From BRH-c25 sp964574195 (GTDB taxonomy: Bacteria > Bacillota > Clostridia > Lutisporales > Lutisporaceae): a stretch of 6,698 nt of DNA. The position numbers and the translations under genes were made by a program. Under the pieces are notes generated by a model, which had not been told where the DNA came from, made no database searches, and was given only the letters and a program-made list of their open reading frames with translations. The DNA lies in contig CAZNMO010000230.1 of NCBI GenBank assembly GCA_964574195.1, positions 1 through 6,698 on the forward strand, in the 5' to 3' direction. The number at the start of each line of letters is the position of its first letter. Position 1 is the stretch's first letter. This document shows positions 5,691 to 6,698 of the stretch, piece by piece.

Positions 5691-6698
5691 CTACCTTCCA
5701 AATGTGCAAATGGGATACCTGCAAATATCACAATTCTGGCAAAGCCCACCGTGTCCCATTGACGTTATATCCTTTCTGGTCAACTGCTCTCCCGCAAGGA
5801 TCCTTGGCAGGACAAGATCAAAGATCGTGATCCTGTGGTACATGCCGCAGGCAGGTATACCAAGTATTGGGATATCTCCGACATAGCCCAGCATGAACAT
5901 TGCTCCCGGAAGTACAGGCGCTCCATAAGTGATCACCCTGTCACACACCTCTCTTATAGCTGTGGGTGTGACATCATCCGCATCCACTGACATCCCCCCG
6001 GATACAAGCACCAGCTGCGCTCCTGACTTCAGTTGACCTCTTATGGCTTCAACTATCATGTCCTTATTGTCAGGAGAATAAACCGGCTCCTGCTGTATAC
6101 AGCCAAGATCAGTCAATTTGTCAACAAGCAGAGGACCAAACTTGTCTTTTATATGGCCTTCGTATACCTCTGTTCCCGTGACCACTACACCGGTCTTCAG
6201 GCTTGCAAGCTTATCAATCCGCACGACCCTGCCCATGCGGCTGCATATGTCTTCAACTGACTCAATACTGCTTTTATCAATACATAAGGGAATTATCCTG
6301 GTGCCGGCCACATACTTGCCCTTATCTACAACAGTATTGTTGTGTAATGTGGATAATATCACCATATCAATGTCATTTATTGCTTCAAGGGCTTCGGTAT
6401 TTATCTTTAAAAGTCCCTTGTATGCTGCCTTCATACTGATTTTTCCCTCAGAAGGCCCTTCAAGATAAATACCTCCACCGGCGGCTGCTCCGGCAATTCT
6501 CGCCGCAGCATCATCTTCATGGATATCATTGGGACCCATTTCAAGGACATTGATATTGTTTTTTCCCATTTTTTTAAGCTCGTCAATATCTTCAGGTTTG
6601 ATCACATGACCCTTTTTAAAGGCCGCTCCCTTGAATTCACCGGGAACGATCTTGGTAAGGTCGTGTGCGATTATTGTTCCTACAGCATCTTCCACCCT
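5691..6698 (-). CDS. MoeA-like molybdopterin-binding protein with C-terminal four-cysteine motif (start just outside window)
   Basis: This is a probable cytoplasmic molybdopterin-handling protein with the MoeA/MogA-type MoCF domain, the fold that adenylates molybdopterin and inserts molybdate. The frame is open at the right edge; the GTG at 6695 is probably internal, with only a few residues missing, because the first block AVGTIIAHDLTKIVPGEFKG (4-23 from that GTG) normally sits close to the N-terminus. The MoCF domain shows KTGVVVTGTEVYEG (167-180), VLVSGGMSVDADDVTP (229-244), GAPVLPGAMFMLGY (258-271) and ILGIPACGM (277-285). The canonical MoeA TGDEL reads TGTEV, while the aspartate of SGGxSVxxxD is kept (D241). 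The tail GHGGLCQNCDICRYPICTFG (314-333) holds Cys319, 322, 325 and 330, suited to binding zinc or an Fe-S cluster. It is shorter than full MoeA and is not orthologous to it. It is the upstream gene of the visible operon, 3 bp before yqeC-mocA. Confidence 0.88.
   Translation of the reverse strand, partial: RVEDAVGTIIAHDLTKIVPGEFKGAAFKKGHVIKPEDIDELKKMGKNNINVLEMGPNDIHEDDAAARIAGAAAGGGIYLEGPSEGKISMKAAYKGLLKINTEALEAINDIDMVILSTLHNNTVVDKGKYVAGTRIIPLCIDKSSIESVEDICSRMGRVVRIDKLASLKTGVVVTGTEVYEGHIKDKFGPLLVDKLTDLGCIQQEPVYSPDNKDMIVEAIRGQLKSGAQLVLVSGGMSVDADDVTPTAIREVCDRVITYGAPVLPGAMFMLGYVGDIPILGIPACGMYHRITIFDLVLPRILAGEQLTRKDITSMGHGGLCQNCDICRYPICTFGR
5694..5699 (-). promoter_or_regulatory. Ribosome binding site of yqeC-mocA
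   Basis: On the minus strand GGAAGG lies 6 bases before the ATG at 5687 and overlaps the last codons of the MoeA-like gene. It is a moderate match, consistent with coupling to upstream translation. Confidence 0.6.

Noticed and set aside
5691..6698. Calling the right-edge gene moeA itself
   Set aside because: The TGDEL motif is altered to TGTEV, the protein is shorter than MoeA, and the four-cysteine tail is foreign to MoeA; a MoeA-like paralogue is safer.

Overview
The window looks like chromosomal DNA from an anaerobic, fairly low-GC Clostridia-type Firmicute. Supporting signs are strong GGAGG-type ribosome binding sites, an AT-rich sigma-A promoter, a TTG start, and protein sequences typical of that class. 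The species cannot be named from the sequence. No mobile element, CRISPR array, tRNA or rRNA was seen.

Layout. On the left, on the + strand, lies the C-terminal part of a regulator with a winged helix and a bacterial transcriptional activation domain (BTAD, SARP-like), ending at 1417. It converges on a two-gene minus-strand unit: a MarR-family repressor (3363-2914) followed by a MepA-type MATE multidrug exporter (2835-1468). This unit has a near-consensus sigma-A promoter with a palindromic candidate operator over its -10 box, so it is probably self-repressed and drug-inducible, like mepRA of Staphylococcus.

On the right, also on the minus strand, is the 3' end of an operon for maturation of selenium-dependent molybdenum hydroxylases (xanthine dehydrogenase/purine hydroxylase-like enzymes). 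In transcription order it holds a MoeA-like molybdopterin-binding protein with a C-terminal four-cysteine motif (entering from the right edge, stop at 5691), a natural fusion of YqeC and MocA (5687-4341), and YqeB (4348-3533). The genes are 3 bp apart or overlap by 8 bp, and the operon closes with a clear intrinsic terminator (3525-3499).

How they fit together. MocA-type proteins transfer CMP to molybdopterin to give the dinucleotide cofactor used by hydroxylases. YqeB and YqeC are accessory proteins known by genomic association with SelD and selenium-containing hydroxylases, and their biochemistry is unsettled. The hydroxylase subunits and selD are not in the window and would be expected beyond the right edge. 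The most notable points are the YqeC-MocA fusion, the cysteine tail of the MoeA-like protein, and the operator architecture of the marR-MATE unit. I see no wholly new system here.
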